In this document: piece by piece, positions 23,000-34,987 of the stretch
Position numbering within the stretch: position 1 is the first letter of the stretch
Layout of the letters: the number at the start of each line of letters is the position of its first letter
Assembly: GCA_007844125.1 (NCBI GenBank)
Contig: CM017563.1
Location: 18,416,847 to 18,480,846 of the forward strand
Length of the DNA: 64,000 bases
Direction: 5' to 3'
Origin: Sinonovacula constricta
Lineage: Eukaryota; Mollusca; Bivalvia; Cardiida; Solecurtidae
Made by a program: the position numbers and the translations under genes
The notes under the pieces: generated by a model
The model's database searches: none
Told to the model about the DNA's origin: nothing
The model's input: the letters and a program-made list of their open reading frames with translations, nothing else

Positions 23000-23345
23000 C
23001 TTGGCAGAGCAATCGGCAGAGCTTCGACTTCAGGTAGAGGAGGCCCCGGGTTGGATCCCGGGCCGCGACATACCAAAGTCGTTAAAAATGGTAGTGGTAT
23101 AGCTCCCTTGCAAACGCTCAAGCAAATATAAGTGTGATTCCACGACTGGTTGGCCCGGTGTCAAGATAATGTGACTGGGTGTGGTGTCATTCCAAAGACA
23201 TATAAATATCTTATGTCTATGTGTCATTCCATGTGTTCGCGGCATGCTATATATACAGCGATGGCAACACTATATTTGCTTCAAATGTACACCGTCTCGA
23301 GATAACTGAAATACTATTGGTGGGACGATAAACCCAATAAACAAA
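23000..23345 (+). mobile_element. SINE-1 copy with 9 bp TSD and a 26 bp internal insertion
   Basis: CAGCTAAAA flanks it at 22991-22999 and 23346-23354. The body carries an extra 26 bp (23195-23220) between two copies of GTGTCATTCCA. The tail ends AATAAACAAA. Confidence 0.93.
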
Positions 23346-25009
23346 CAGCTAAAATACCATAAAAGGTCAGGACTTTTTGATTCGTAAACCTATATATGTA
23401 AACAACATAGTATTTTGACATTCTGTGAATAATCTAGTAAATGTGCTTCTAAAATATTGGAGATAGGTTCTGGAGTGTATTTTTGCAGAAGGTTGTTCTT
23501 TTTTTAATTGTTCTAGTATGACTAGAAATATTAGTAATATAACTTTGTTGTTGATAACTGGTTCGAATTCTTCACAAAAATATGCCGAAACAGGCAAAAA
23601 CATACTTTACTTAGAGTACGGTCATAAAATACAGCTAGATTACATTTACAACTCTGTTTTCCCATCGATTGTCATATTATATTGTTGGAACAGACGAAAT
23701 ACAACTATCAGGAAATATTGTACAACAAACATAATATACTAAGCATTTTAAAATTTCCCTAAACTATACACTGGAGTTTCGGCAAATCAGCATATTTTAA
23801 CCGAATTTCCGAGCAAAGCGGTTATTACAACTTGGACCAAAAATGACAGATTAAGCACACATCGTAAAACTAACATTGTGTTTCAGTTCAACAACAACAA
23901 TAATAACAACAACAAAACAAATAAAAACAAAACAACAACAACTACTTCTACTACAAACCAACAAAAAACGTACGAAAATACAACAACAAAAACAACAAGC
24001 AACAACAGCGACAATAACAAAACAACAACAACAATAACATTACTGCAATTGCCAAAGCAACACAATTTAGGCAAACTATTTAACATAGTATAAGCTACGG
24101 AAATATAACTGCGGTATACAATAATAAAAAAGCAACATTTTTTTCCAATATATATTTAAACTTTGTAGCCTACTTTGAGAAACACAAAATATAATTAAAC
24201 ATTTCTAAATTATTGCCACTTCCGGGTAACACCTTAAAGATATGTCTAGATGTTTGCAACAGCAACATTTTTTGAGTCAACGAAAACGGCACAAGTTGTT
24301 AAGTATTTTTGCTACATTTTCGCATGTAATAGGTTTTATCTACTTTTATTTAGGTGATTTTGAACTAATGGGTGGCTTTAAGCTGCAGATCACTTGATTA
24401 TAGAATTATCATCAACTTAGAAATATATCTTTACTTTTATATTTTTGGTAATTTTTACATAATTCGTTAAAGCCTGTGTTATTGCTGAAAATGATGAACG
24501 ACAAAATCTTTCCTTCTGTTAAATTATTTTAGCAAAGGCGGACACTCCCGTAAATTTTCCAATGCGGATAAATCTCCTTCTGTAAATTTTCCATATTTTG
24601 CACCACTGTTATTTTGGTCGCACAATTAAGTCTTGTTAATAAAATTTCCAACATCGAGATATATCTTAATTTAATTAATTTACCTGTGGAGTTGGTCTGC
24701 TCTTGTTAAATTTACGGGAGATATTTTGTCAGCCTATGCTAAAAATGAACGAAAGGGATTTTCTGCGCTATTCTGTGTCCGACTCCATTTCAATGCTGTG
24801 ACTTCAATATATTTTCGTAATTGACAAAAAACAACAACAACAACAACAACAATAATAATAATAATAATAATAAAAACAATAATAATAATAATAATAATAA
24901 TTTTTATAATAAAAAATCCTTTTATTATAAAAAAAACAACACAATTCTTGTTCGCATCCTTTAACTATTTTCTCATGACCTGAAAAAGTTTATAAATTTA
25001 TAAATTTAA
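23346..25009. other. Intergenic; CAA and AAT microsatellites
   Basis: CAA/AAC-rich tract at 23889-24045 and (CAA)n(AAT)n at 24829-24903. No gene recognised. Confidence 0.6.
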
Positions 25010-25444
25010 AGGTGGTATCCAACAGTTTACCTATATTTAACATCTGCAACAATATCTGACCTATGTTTGGGGTGTTTGTGCAAAGTATCTCAATTTTGGG
25101 GCAGTAAAACTCGTTAATCAACACTTAATATGTTCATTCTTTTCAAAGCTATAAATAAGAACGATTGGGATTTCTGCTAAAAATGGTCATCGATGTCATA
25201 GTAGATGACGTGGATAAGCTAAAACAAACGTGGTCACGTGGTTTTCTTAGTTTAAAAAATGGCCACCTGTGCAGCGTGGCTTAGATAGGAATGTATTTTT
25301 TAATGACAATTGTGACGTTATGGAACACTTTTCAGACATGTCTAGGACATCAATAAACAGTATTTTGTGAGATCTGTTCCAGTAACAATTGCTTATTAAG
25401 ATGTTCAATGAAAATAATTTGGCCCAAACTGTTGGATACCGTTA
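25010..25444 (+). mobile_element. MITE-T copy, reference
   Basis: AGGTGGTATCCAACAGTTT left end after TTAA (25006-25009) and AAACTGTTGGATACC right end. It is non-coding, about 435 bp, and ends 4 bp before the TA of MITE-1 copy D. Confidence 0.85.
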
Positions 25445-25450
25445 GATATA

Positions 25451-25940
25451 GATAGTTTTCATGTGATGTCATCGACACTGATAAGACAGTTTAAGGCAGC
25501 CATCTTCGTGGACAGGAGCTAATGCAGGCCGAAATCGGGAAATATGTGCTGTTTTAAACTCACCACTGTGTTTTTATTTTCAGTCTATGTTACTGAATTA
25601 TATATCAAATTTAACAGCTTTTATAAAGTATTTTAAATATCAAAACTATATTTTGATAGTTTAAAGGGTTAAAGAAATACAACCGAAAATGATATACTGT
25701 TTATTTTGTTTTAAGTATGAGCCAATAGTTTTATTTATTTCTGTTTATTAATTCTGAATTCTAAAAATATGAATTTCAAGAGCTTTCCAATGGTGTATAG
25801 CTTTTAATTTTCGGACCACAAATAAAGAAATTACAAGAAAATAAAATTTACCCTTCTGTACAATTCATATGAAAATCCCTTGAAGTTATCATCAAAGATG
25901 ACTGCCAAGATAAGGGATTTTCACTGATGTGGAAACTATC
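25451..25940 (-). mobile_element. MITE-1 copy D, complete
   Basis: GATAGTTTTCATG and GTGGAAACTATC ends with TA on both sides (25449-25450, 25941-25942). Confidence 0.92.
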
Positions 25941-26199
25941 TATTCTGAAAATCTGCTGCGTACCTTGATTTGGGATGAGGTGACTAACAATCGGAACATC
26001 TAATGCCGATAATGACAAGCGGTGAGTTGTATTATGTTTTGCTTTTATCATGGATGTATGGCACTGGTTTATTGCATTTCGCAGGTTCTTGTAAGGTAAC
26101 AATAATTTACGAGGCTGTATGAGGTAAAAATAGGTCCAAACTGCCAGACACCACCTTATGCCAGACGTTCTAAGCGTAAAAAGCGTGTAAATTGACAGG

Positions 26200-26671
26200 A
26201 CCGTGGGCCCGCCGTATTAACATTTGTTTTTCCAACTTGACACATGAATGTAAAAATACGTTCAAAAGATATACGATCACACATAAGTTCGTTTTACTTT
26301 CGTAAGTTGGACACTCTGCATACGTCCACGCGTTTAAGAATTTGGAACTGCGTGCACAGTACCAGCAAGTTTTGTACGCGATTTCCGGTCATCCAGACTA
26401 TTTCACGGGAGATAACTGCGCCGGTCTTCCTTATCCGAGATGCTCGCGATCGAGGCCTTGATCTATAAATAGTTACGGAAATATCTCTTGTAGGAATTCC
26501 GTGACGCCGTAGATGAAAATTATAAATCACGTGACCACCTATAAACTGTCATTCTAGACGAGCATATTATAAACATTGTGGAGATTTAATGGGCTTAGGG
26601 CACCCTTTATCTGTGTAAGGGAGAGACTATCATTTACTGTATGCTCTTTAGGAACTTCACGAGCGTGCTGG
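26200..26671 (+). promoter_or_regulatory. Promoter-like region and possible 5' UTR exon of the plus-strand gene
   Basis: This stretch is repeat-free with many CpG dinucleotides (for example around 26320-26460), unlike its AT-rich neighbours. It contains a TATAAATAG at 26463-26471 and an E-box CACGTG near 26528. A donor-like sequence GCTGG/GTAAGT ends a possible noncoding exon at 26671, which could splice to the acceptor at 27543. All of this is inference from composition and short motifs. Confidence 0.4.
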
Positions 26672-27543
26672 GTAAGTTCGGCTCGATTGTAACGGTTAAA
26701 TCGTTGGAGAAATAGGTCAGCGACATCAACGTGTGTAACAGTAAATGTGTATTGTTTGTTCGTTCAGGCTTGAAAAGGAAGCTAGCAGTATGGTGGTATT
26801 GGACGGATGTTAAAATCGACCACGGCTGCTTGTAGTACAGCAGTGTTTGGTCATCAGTGATTCTAGTAGATCTCCATCGACGTCTTGTAATAGTTTCCAG
26901 CCATTTTTCGGGACCAGTTAGCTGCTGGGGATTAGTCGATTTACGGTTGCATGCAGCCGTTCTTGACTGAATTTTCAGATCTCAATAAAACCTTGCCTGC
27001 TGAAAAGTGTGATTTCGGTGTCAAAGGGATTGCGTGCTAATATTTCAGACTCTACCGCATCGATTTAGCTTGGTGCTGCATCCCCACATTTCTCTGTGTT
27101 CAAGTGGCAAGGTTAGCCAGAGTGCGATCAACAGTGCAGGCAGATGGCAGGGAAATACCAACACAGCTCTCAGATTCAGTGATCCAGTATTTTTTCAGAC
27201 ATTCAGTTCAGGATTTAGAAGAATTGGTGCTTAAAGTCAATAATAATTTCTTCCATAACACATATGCTGAAATTTTTTGATCAGCTGTGTGTTTAGCCTG
27301 AAGGATAGTAAAGTTCTGCATTTACAGATACAGGTGTGTTAACTGTTCAACTGTCAGATGTATGTGCTATAAATTATAATTGGTAAAATATTGTTCAAAT
27401 TGCAGTTATTTTTATTACCTAATGCCCTAATTATAAATCAATTCGAAGACAGCCTTGGAGTTTGGATTTATAATAGAAAGCTTGAAGCTTTATGGATAAT
27501 TAGTGACAGTGTGACCAATTAAGTACATCTGATTGATCTTCAG
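26672..27543 (+). other. Probable first intron or 5' UTR of plus-strand gene
   Basis: Moderately GC-rich, repeat-free sequence between a donor-like GTAAGT (26672) and an acceptor-like TTCAG (27543). It could equally be continuous 5' UTR. Confidence 0.35.
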
Positions 27544-27571
27544 CAACGTTTCGCATATTTTAATTTAAAGG

Positions 27572-27630
27572 ATGGCAAGCTCAGACAGTGCTCAGGATGA
27601 TAATGACTCCCAGAAGAAGCAAGGAACCAG
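27572..27630 (+). CDS. First coding exon of an unrecognised plus-strand gene
   Basis: An ATG in good context (AAAGGATGG) opens 19 codons, MASSDSAQDDNDSQKKQGT, plus two bases AG, followed by a consensus donor AG/GTATGT at 27631. An acceptor-like TTGATCTTCAG ends at 27543, so the exon probably starts at 27544 with 28 nt of 5' UTR. The peptide is hydrophilic, acidic then basic, like many disordered N termini, and I do not recognise the protein. The donor leaves phase 2, and the exon at 53848-53940 begins with the single base needed to complete the codon. It sits about 900 bp downstream of a promoter-like GC-richer stretch. A chance ATG with a donor is the alternative, but the combination of context, composition and donor makes a real exon likely. 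Confidence 0.65.
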
Positions 27631-27841
27631 GTATGTTGTATGATTATGTTATTTTTATTCATTCGAAAAACTTTGATTCGGATTTTTGCTTTTGTGTGAA
27701 TCTTGTTTGTTGATAATGGCAAATGATCACTATTGGTTGTTACGACTTTGCTTGTGTGTGGTAATTAGGGAAATAGGAGAAAAAAACAATGGTGCCATTG
27801 ATTATGATGTTGAAGGGAACAAGACCATCGTTGAGATAAAG

Positions 27842-28003
27842 GAAGAGAGAGAGAGAGAAAGAGAGAGAGTGAGAAAGAGAGAGAGTGAGACTGAAAGAGA
27901 GAGAGAGAGACTGTGAGAGAGAGAGACTGAGAGAACATATAGAGAGAGAGAAAGAGAGAGAAACTAAGAGAAAGAGAGAGAGAGAGACTGAGAGAACATA
28001 TAG
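27842..28003 (+). repeat. GA-rich microsatellite
   Basis: Interrupted (GA)n with a repeated GAGAGACTGAGAGAACATAT block (two copies). Confidence 0.95.
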
Positions 28004-29283
28004 ATTTTTAAGCAGTTTGATTTTATAAGAAATTCTGGCAAGAAAGTTATAACAAACTCAATTTATAAAAAAGAGCACAAAACAAAAGTTGATAAACGAA
28101 TCCAGAATGATATGTTGCACTTGAAGAAATGAATTGAGAGACCAATAGTAAGAAGAAGCAGAAGCTAAGACAAATGCTGAAAGACGACAGATAGAAATCC
28201 TATCCATCATCTAAATGGCAAACAGAAGATTAGAAAAAAGGAGTGAAGACAGTTTTATTGTTTGCCCTTGCAATCAGGTAGACTACAAGACTGGCCTATA
28301 GATGGTTATCGTGTGACGTCACACATTTCCCAGCATGCAATGCGGTCGGCCATATTTGTGGTAAAGCCATTGTTTACTAATGTCTGCTTAGGTCCCTACA
28401 ATTCGACGATTGAATCGATTTTTTCGCGAAAGATGCAGATTTAACATAGGCAGGAAGACGACTGTTCCAAATCAGTTGATTTTAACACATCGGAAAGTGG
28501 TAATTTATATACCCCTTAAAAAGAGCTCACAAGCTTACATGTAGAAGAAAAATCTTAATGGAACCTCCAGCATGCAAAGGATACATGAATCAGAACAGGT
28601 TGAGACAATAAGAAACTGTTTTAAATATCCAAATTGATCAATCACTAGCTATATATATTGATATGTTTTTGGATAGTGAATAGTGTATTTATTTTTTTGT
28701 TGTTGAGAATAATGACTTTGGATGCTCTGACCTATTGTGGTGCACAGATGTAGTTTGCAATTAGGCACCACCATTGAAAGATAGCTTATGAGCAGATAGT
28801 AACAGTAACTAAGGAGAAGGGATGATGTAATTTGTAGCTGATCTTCACTCGAAGCGATGACATCTCATGATTGGTCTTGTCGTCTGTTCTACTAACTGAA
28901 CTGACCAGGATGATTACCATATACAGTTTCTTCCTATCATCAAGTCTTAAACCCTGAACCTTTTTCCAATCAAGGCGATTTCTCATCTGACTGAAGCTAA
29001 CAAGATTCAACCTACCCTTCAGCTATTAAATAATTTATACTTGCAACATGTAGGGTGCATCTCGACCAAGGAACAATATTACCGTCCGCTGTGGTCTCGA
29101 ACAAGTCAAGATGCATTTCAGAAACACTTAAATTTATCGTTCACTCATTTTTTGCCATGTACACTATACATAGCTCCAGATAAGAGTTGTAAATCAGGTT
29201 TGGTTATGTAAATTTATATATATATATATATTCCCTAATTCTTAAATAAACCTCAAATTTCGGGTTCTTGTTGAAATTGTCAC
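28004..29283. other. Putative intron, no exon found
   Basis: It includes a perfect 14 bp palindrome GTGTGACGTCACAC near 28312 with a CRE core. A 74-codon minus frame (28786-29010) has mildly protein-like composition but no recognised domain and no splice support. Confidence 0.4.
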
Positions 29284-29500
29284 CAGGGATGGACCCTCCA
29301 GGTAAAAGAGTACAAGTTGTGAAAACACATACATGTAAACTTAAACAATACTAAGCTTTTAAAGTAAATTTTGTCTGTTGATTGCTTAGGTCAAAGTTAG
29401 GGTCCATTACTGTGTATATATATATCTAATATTTATTGCGATGAAGTTGAAAGGATCTTGATTCATACCGGCCCGCCAAAATTTTCTGGATCAGCCCCTG
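29284..29500. mobile_element. hAT-like MITE, 217 bp
   Basis: Ends CAGGGATGGACCCTCCAG and (complement of right) CAGGGGCTGATCCAG. ATTGTCAC at 29276-29283 and TTTGTCAC at 29501-29508 make an 8 bp target duplication with one mismatch. Confidence 0.7.
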
Positions 29501-29984
29501 TTTGTCACAATAAGATTCTTAATACAGTGTTAGAGATGGCATAACTGATTAAACATTATAGTATAAAGTTTGTAGGAGAAATAAAGGAGTTAGCATGAGG
29601 AGAAGTATTGCGATTGGAAGAGAAATAAAAAATTTACAGATAACAAGCAGAAGTATAAAGTTTGGTTGAGAAGTGATGTATATTTACTGGTATGAATAAG
29701 TATCAATAAATCTGAAGTTTGTTAGAGAAATAAAGGTTTTGTTACACATTATAGAAACAGTAAAGACCCCCCCCCCCTCTTGGCTATGTATAACATCAAG
29801 TGTTTTTCTCTTCCTTCAACATTATTATGATGGCGTTCTTCCTGATAAAATGCAGAGAAATGTTCAAATGTCAGTGTTGCTCTATTTGGGTAATGTGTGG
29901 GTGGGTTTAGCCACTCACGAATGTCCGTGACTGCAGCTTGCTACTTGCTGCAGTGTTATCTAAATGAAACCAGATTTTTGTTTT
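29501..29984. other. Nothing recognised; C10 run
   Basis: Single-copy sequence with a short poly-C at about 29767-29777. Confidence 0.4.
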
Positions 29985-30310
29985 GTTTGTGTTTTTTGTT
30001 ACATCGCACTAACACAATGATGGTCACATTGGCGGCAGCTAATTATTGGTGGAGGAAGACCTCAGACTTACGTCTGGGTAGAAACACCGACACACTGCAG
30101 GTTAGCTGAAAAACCTCCCCACATGAAAGTTCTTGCCCTGACCGGGACTCGAACCCACGTGGCGAAGGGCTGAGAAGTTTCATGTGGGGAGGTTTACAGC
30201 TAACCTGCAGCGCACTAGTGCGTCTAAACCGGGACTTGAATCCACGCAGTGAGTGGCAGGGAAGTTTCAAAACAGTGACTCTAACCGCTGGGCGACGGGT
30301 CCCACCATCC
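29985..30310 (-). mobile_element. SINE-C copy, rearranged, with internal hairpin
   Basis: Reverse copy with tRNA-like head (GGGACTYGAATCCACG B box). Two 33 bp arms, from CTGCAGGTTAGCTG (30095-30128) and its complement (30178-30210), face each other, suggesting a second partial copy inserted inverted. Confidence 0.75.
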
Positions 30311-31616
30311 AGCTTTCTGTATTGACATGGGCTTATGTATTGTAAATGATTTCCTACATCAGCTGAATTTCTGTGTTTCATTCAAAGATGAGTCCTGGCT
30401 TTAAAACCAGCTATATAAATCAAAAAAAAATTGTCTTATTCGCTAACACAATCCTAACAACATATACATTTCTACAGTAACCTCTGCTACCTCGGAAAAG
30501 TATTTGAAAGCATTAATGAATATTATGTTTGTGTAAATGGACATATGTGTCAATGTAAAACATTCCTCATGATTAAAATTTAATAAAATCATAATAGTAT
30601 TTTTTAAATTTAAACATAACGCAGACTTTATGATTTAACTAAAATTTTAATGGTATAAACATTATAAAAAAAGCAACAGAAAACCCCGAACATAAACACA
30701 GACCTGTCAAGTCTCATGCAGCATGAGTCACACTTTGACCCGCGAATCTCAAATATCTCACTGATATAGGTAAAGCATTCTTTTTTAGAACTTTTTTTCA
30801 GAAACCACAACTTGCACACTTAGTAATCTATGAAACTGTCACAAAAATAATCACAGACATTTGTAAACATTCCAAAAGCTTGATTGCTGTCATAAAAAAA
30901 GGTCTGCTGTCAGAAATAGATGAAAAACAGAAAAAAAAATATGAAAAGCCCTGGGGCGCAGTATTGGGGTTTCTTTAGCTGTGAAACATTTTAGCAGAGT
31001 AGGTCATGTTTTCAGCGTATGGGGGGCTTCTTCCGAAGTCCTCCCTCCACCCCAACCCCCACCCCAGGATTTTGTCTAACTCTTAGTACCCACTTGACAG
31101 CTCTGTAAACATGTAATAATTTTTTGTTCAAATCTCATACATGAAAGTCTATACTGTATTTCCTACAAAGAGCCAGAGGCCACTGTGGTCCAAATGATAA
31201 GTTACATCTGAGTTGGTGATTGATTCGCTTAAAGCTGCATGCAGAAGATAACAAGGGGGATATTTCAAAATACTTTGAAGCAAAAAGTGCAGATGCTGCT
31301 CAGCCATCTCCTATCAGACCCTGGCTGATCTGGATCTATGCTATTTGTAAAAGCCTGATCATTTCCTGGTAATAAATAAATGCAGACATGATTGATAGCT
31401 GTGAGCTTGTATTCTAGACATCCGGTGGCCTACACCAACTCAAGTACACACACTATATGCACATTTACATACATTTATAGATAAATCTACAAGCCAAAAC
31501 ACAAATAGGAAGACATACATGTTTATGTGTATACAAGCATAGTTTGTTAGTTGTTACTTAGACATACAACACCTGCACTAATTACACATATAAACCCTTG
31601 CTCAGACATAAAATGT
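30311..31616. other. Nothing recognised
   Basis: Single-copy, AT-rich sequence with a C-rich patch at 31040-31072. Confidence 0.4.
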
Positions 31617-31900
31617 TTGTTTGTTTATTGGGTTTATCGTCCCACCAACAGTATTTCAGTTATCTGGAGACGGTGTCCACTTGAAGCAGATATAGTGCTG
31701 CCTTCACTGTGTATAGCATGCCGTGAACACCTGGCATGATACCACACCCAGTCACATTATCCTGACACCGGGCCAACCAGTCGTGGAACTACCCTTATAT
31801 TTGCTTGAGCGTTAGCAAGGGAGCTATACCACTACCATTTTTAACGACTTTGGTATGTCGCGGCCCGGGATCGAACCCGGGGCCTCCCATACCTGGAGCC
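31617..31900 (-). mobile_element. SINE-1 copy, 5'-truncated, 12 bp TSD
   Basis: GACATAAAATGT at 31605-31616 and 31901-31912 is a perfect target duplication. The tRNA-like head is cut just after GGAGCC, as expected from incomplete reverse transcription. Confidence 0.95.
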
Positions 31901-32083
31901 GACATAAAATGTACACATTAAATTATATGTTCATTACAATAACACATTGGTACAGTAACAAATACATTGTTATACATACACACGTGTAGTAATACAGACA
32001 CACCCTTTTATGCAGACAAGTCATCCAGCTGAACTGCATTATGCACATTGTTCTACACAGAAATATTTCTTTGGTCTTTCTTC

Positions 32084-32160
32084 ATAAATAATAAGCTGGA
32101 AGTCACCTGTATGACCACAATTGTTTTGGTGTGATGTAACCAACAAAATAAAAACAAAAC
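32084..32160 (+). mobile_element. SINE-C tail fragment
   Basis: AAGCTGGAAGTCACCTGTAT and GTGATGTAACCAACAAAA match the 3' end of other SINE-C copies. Confidence 0.6.
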
Positions 32161-32181
32161 AATGCAAACACAAACCACATC

Positions 32182-32388
32182 GTACATGTGAACCTTTTCT
32201 GAGGCTGAAGAGGGAGATTTTAACTTGCAAAGTGGGAGATTTGTTATATTCATCTAAACAAAGATGAAAGTTGTCTGTTTCCAAATAAGGAGATTTCTGA
32301 AAATGTGTGAAAACACCCCCCATTTGCAAATAATTTTGAACCTTAAAAGAGGGAGTCTCCATCCAAAAGCGAGAGTGTTTAAATGTAT
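32182..32388 (+). mobile_element. MITE-H copy 1
   Basis: GTACATGTGAACCTTTTCTG left end, internal GGAGATTT and GGGAGTCTCC blocks, right end decayed (GAGTGTTTAAATGTAT). Same family as 34988 and 42247. Confidence 0.8.
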
Positions 32389-33792
32389 TCTTATAATGTG
32401 GAAACATCTAAATGGCACCTTACTATTAACTTTCTGTACATATTCAATCCAACAGACTGGATGTAAATAGGTTTTTGTTTTTTAACAGACAAAAAAGTTT
32501 ACAATTTATGAAAAGAGATATAACGGATTCAGTGTTTTACCAAGAATCGGAAAATTCTAATGTTCTAATACACTCCTTGGCAGAAAAAAATGTTTTTGTT
32601 ATATCTTCCAAATATTATAATTTATTGTGCAGTTGGTCTTATGTTTAAATTTTATTACTTTAAAAATACAAGTGTAACACCTTTTTAAGAAGTCACACAT
32701 AAGAACAGCATCAACAAGAGGCTCTTTGTATTCCAGTGTATAGCTTACTGTATTGTCACTATTTCTTAATATTTTGTAGCATCTTTAAGTGAAGAAGGTG
32801 AACTTCTTTTTCCAGAAGGCATCACTCTTGTGTTTAACACTTTATTTGATAATTTTATTAAGAATGGACAACAATTTTTTTTTTTCAGGTTACCATATTT
32901 GTTGATAATGAACAACCAATAATGGCAACAACTTTTATTTTGCTAATATAAAAAAACTTACTCTGTGACTTTTATTATCCAAAATGACTGAAATGGGGAT
33001 ATATGCAATGACAGGTATTCGAAACTTAGGCAGTAGGCGTAAAAAAAGCAATAAAAAACATCTGTTACACTATTGTTTGTACGATAGTTAATAATAAAAG
33101 AATTGGTATTCCACAGTGGTTTTTTTTTTTTTCTCTACTGTACTCAAGCTTGGAGGCTAGGAGTCTTCTGTTCCTTGGATCAGTACACATTATTTCCTCT
33201 ACACCTGCCAATTATTTAAGATCCCTGTTTATTGCAAGCTGTAACTGATGTGTTCAAGATATCTTTCTCTGGTATAATGTTGATAACTTAATAGTCTCAT
33301 TTTATACGGATTTTTTACGGTTCAGCTATTTTTTGTTCATAATCTCTTAGAGACAGATAGTTTTTTTTCTCCATTCTCTGAATTTAACTAAAAAAACTCA
33401 TTTTGTTTATTTTTTATTTGAAGATTAGAGTTATGTTTGATTTCAACGCAATTTCAATTTTGTTGGATTTTTAAGTGTTTTGACATTTTGTTATGGTTTG
33501 TTTAATTAAAAAAGTAGTGATATATCCTGGTGCTACTTAAATTCAACAACTTTAAGACCATTTGGCTTCCATGTTGTTTTTTTTTTCAATAAGGCCTAAT
33601 TGTAATTATAAACAATTTTAGTCATAACTTTTAACTTCTAATTATTACACTGGAAACTTCCTACAACTCATGAAATATAGCCTAAGAGTTTAAAAAAACA
33701 CAACAACGCAGAATTTAGGAGAATGTCCTTTTGTGTAACATTACGATAAAATTTCTTTATGTTCTTGGTGCTTTTTCAGCTTATTTGCTGTA
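32389..33792. other. Putative intron, nothing recognised
   Basis: AT-rich sequence with several T runs. A strong acceptor-like T-tract plus CAG at 32874-32888 is followed by only ten open codons. Confidence 0.4.
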
Positions 33793-33930
33793 ATGTTTTT
33801 TTTGTTACATCGCACTGACACAATTATGGTTATATTGGTGATATGCAGCTTATTATTGGTGGAGGAAGACCCCAGTGTTATGTCTGAGTAGAATCACCGT
33901 GGCAACAGAGGTTGGCCTGAAAACCTCCGT
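33793..33930 (-). mobile_element. SINE-C copy, 5'-truncated
   Basis: TTGTTACATCGCACTGACAC through GTGGAGGAAGACCCCAG; the head is missing. Confidence 0.8.
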
Positions 33931-34377
33931 ATTTGATATTATAGATGAGAAAGTAGAATTTCGTGTTTGTACTTTGATTCACAATCTGTATATTTTGTTA
34001 TGCTTTTGCTTCATAAAACAAGAAGTCTTTTACTATCTCTGTCTGTGTTTGCATGGGCAGAATATCTGATAATTTCACACAGATTTTGCCAAATCTTGAT
34101 GCTAGATGAAACCCTATCACTGGTTGTTTGGGCGCCTGCATCTGTGTTGTATGATATTGCTTACTGAGTCGAGATAAGGATATGGGTTGGGTAAGGGAAT
34201 AAAGATGATAAGTAGTATAATTTGGCCATGATATCAAACGAGTCTTGCTTACTTAAAACTGAACTTCCAGGGCTTTTACAAAACTGAGTTAGTATTGACC
34301 TATTTTTGAAACTTTTATTTTATTTGTTTTATGTCTAAACAAGATTTTATGTGGCATATGTCTGAAACATTGGTTAA
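33931..34377. other. Nothing recognised
   Basis: Single-copy, AT-rich sequence. Confidence 0.35.
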
Positions 34378-34639
34378 AGATGGTACCAGACAGTTTGTCT
34401 ACATCTTATATATGTAACAGTATCAGTAAATAAGAACAGTTGGGATTCCTGATAAAAATAGACATTGACTTCACAGTATGGCTGAGATAGGAAATACATG
34501 TTTGTAATGGCGTTTGTGGCATTATGATTCACTTTTCCGACAGGTGTAGAACAGCATTTTATGAGATCCGTTCAAATAACAATTGTTTACTAAGCTGTAT
34601 AATAAAAATATTTTTGGTCCAAATTGTCGGATACCACAT
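34378..34639 (+). mobile_element. MITE-T copy, short
   Basis: TTAA at 34374-34377 precedes AGATGGTACCAGACAG; TCGGATACCACAT precedes TTAA at 34640-34643. About 262 bp, internally deleted relative to the 25.0 kb copy. Confidence 0.8.
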
Positions 34640-34987
34640 TTAAAGCACCCCAGTGGACTTTTATCCTTGTGCCAAGTGACTCTTCCCTGGCTAGTTGTTA
34701 TTAATGTCCTTCATGAGTGCCATATGGCAGTCACACTGTCTTTCCACCGGGAGGTCCAGCTCTCCATGTCTGACCATCCCTTTTCTGTTTCGCCGCCATT
34801 ACATCCATACATTAAATAGTACCTTCATTAAACCTTACTATCTTACAGATATACACTTAAAACTGTGTCACACTTGACATTTACATGCCCAACCATAAAG
34901 GTCAAGGGCATACTTACTGTCATTCTTTACAAAAGCCTCCTTATGCTTTTTTTTGTATATCTGCCATAGCTTTGCTATTTTTTTACC

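Noticed and set aside
28786..29010. 74-codon minus-strand frame (RNRLDWKKVQGLRLDDRKK)
   Set aside because: Looks mildly protein-like, possibly a very old retroelement remnant, but no motif can be named and there is no supporting structure.
32874..32920. Strong acceptor-like T-tract plus CAG, phase-compatible with the 27630 donor
   Set aside because: Only ten codons to a stop; an alternative last exon is possible but T runs of this kind are common here.
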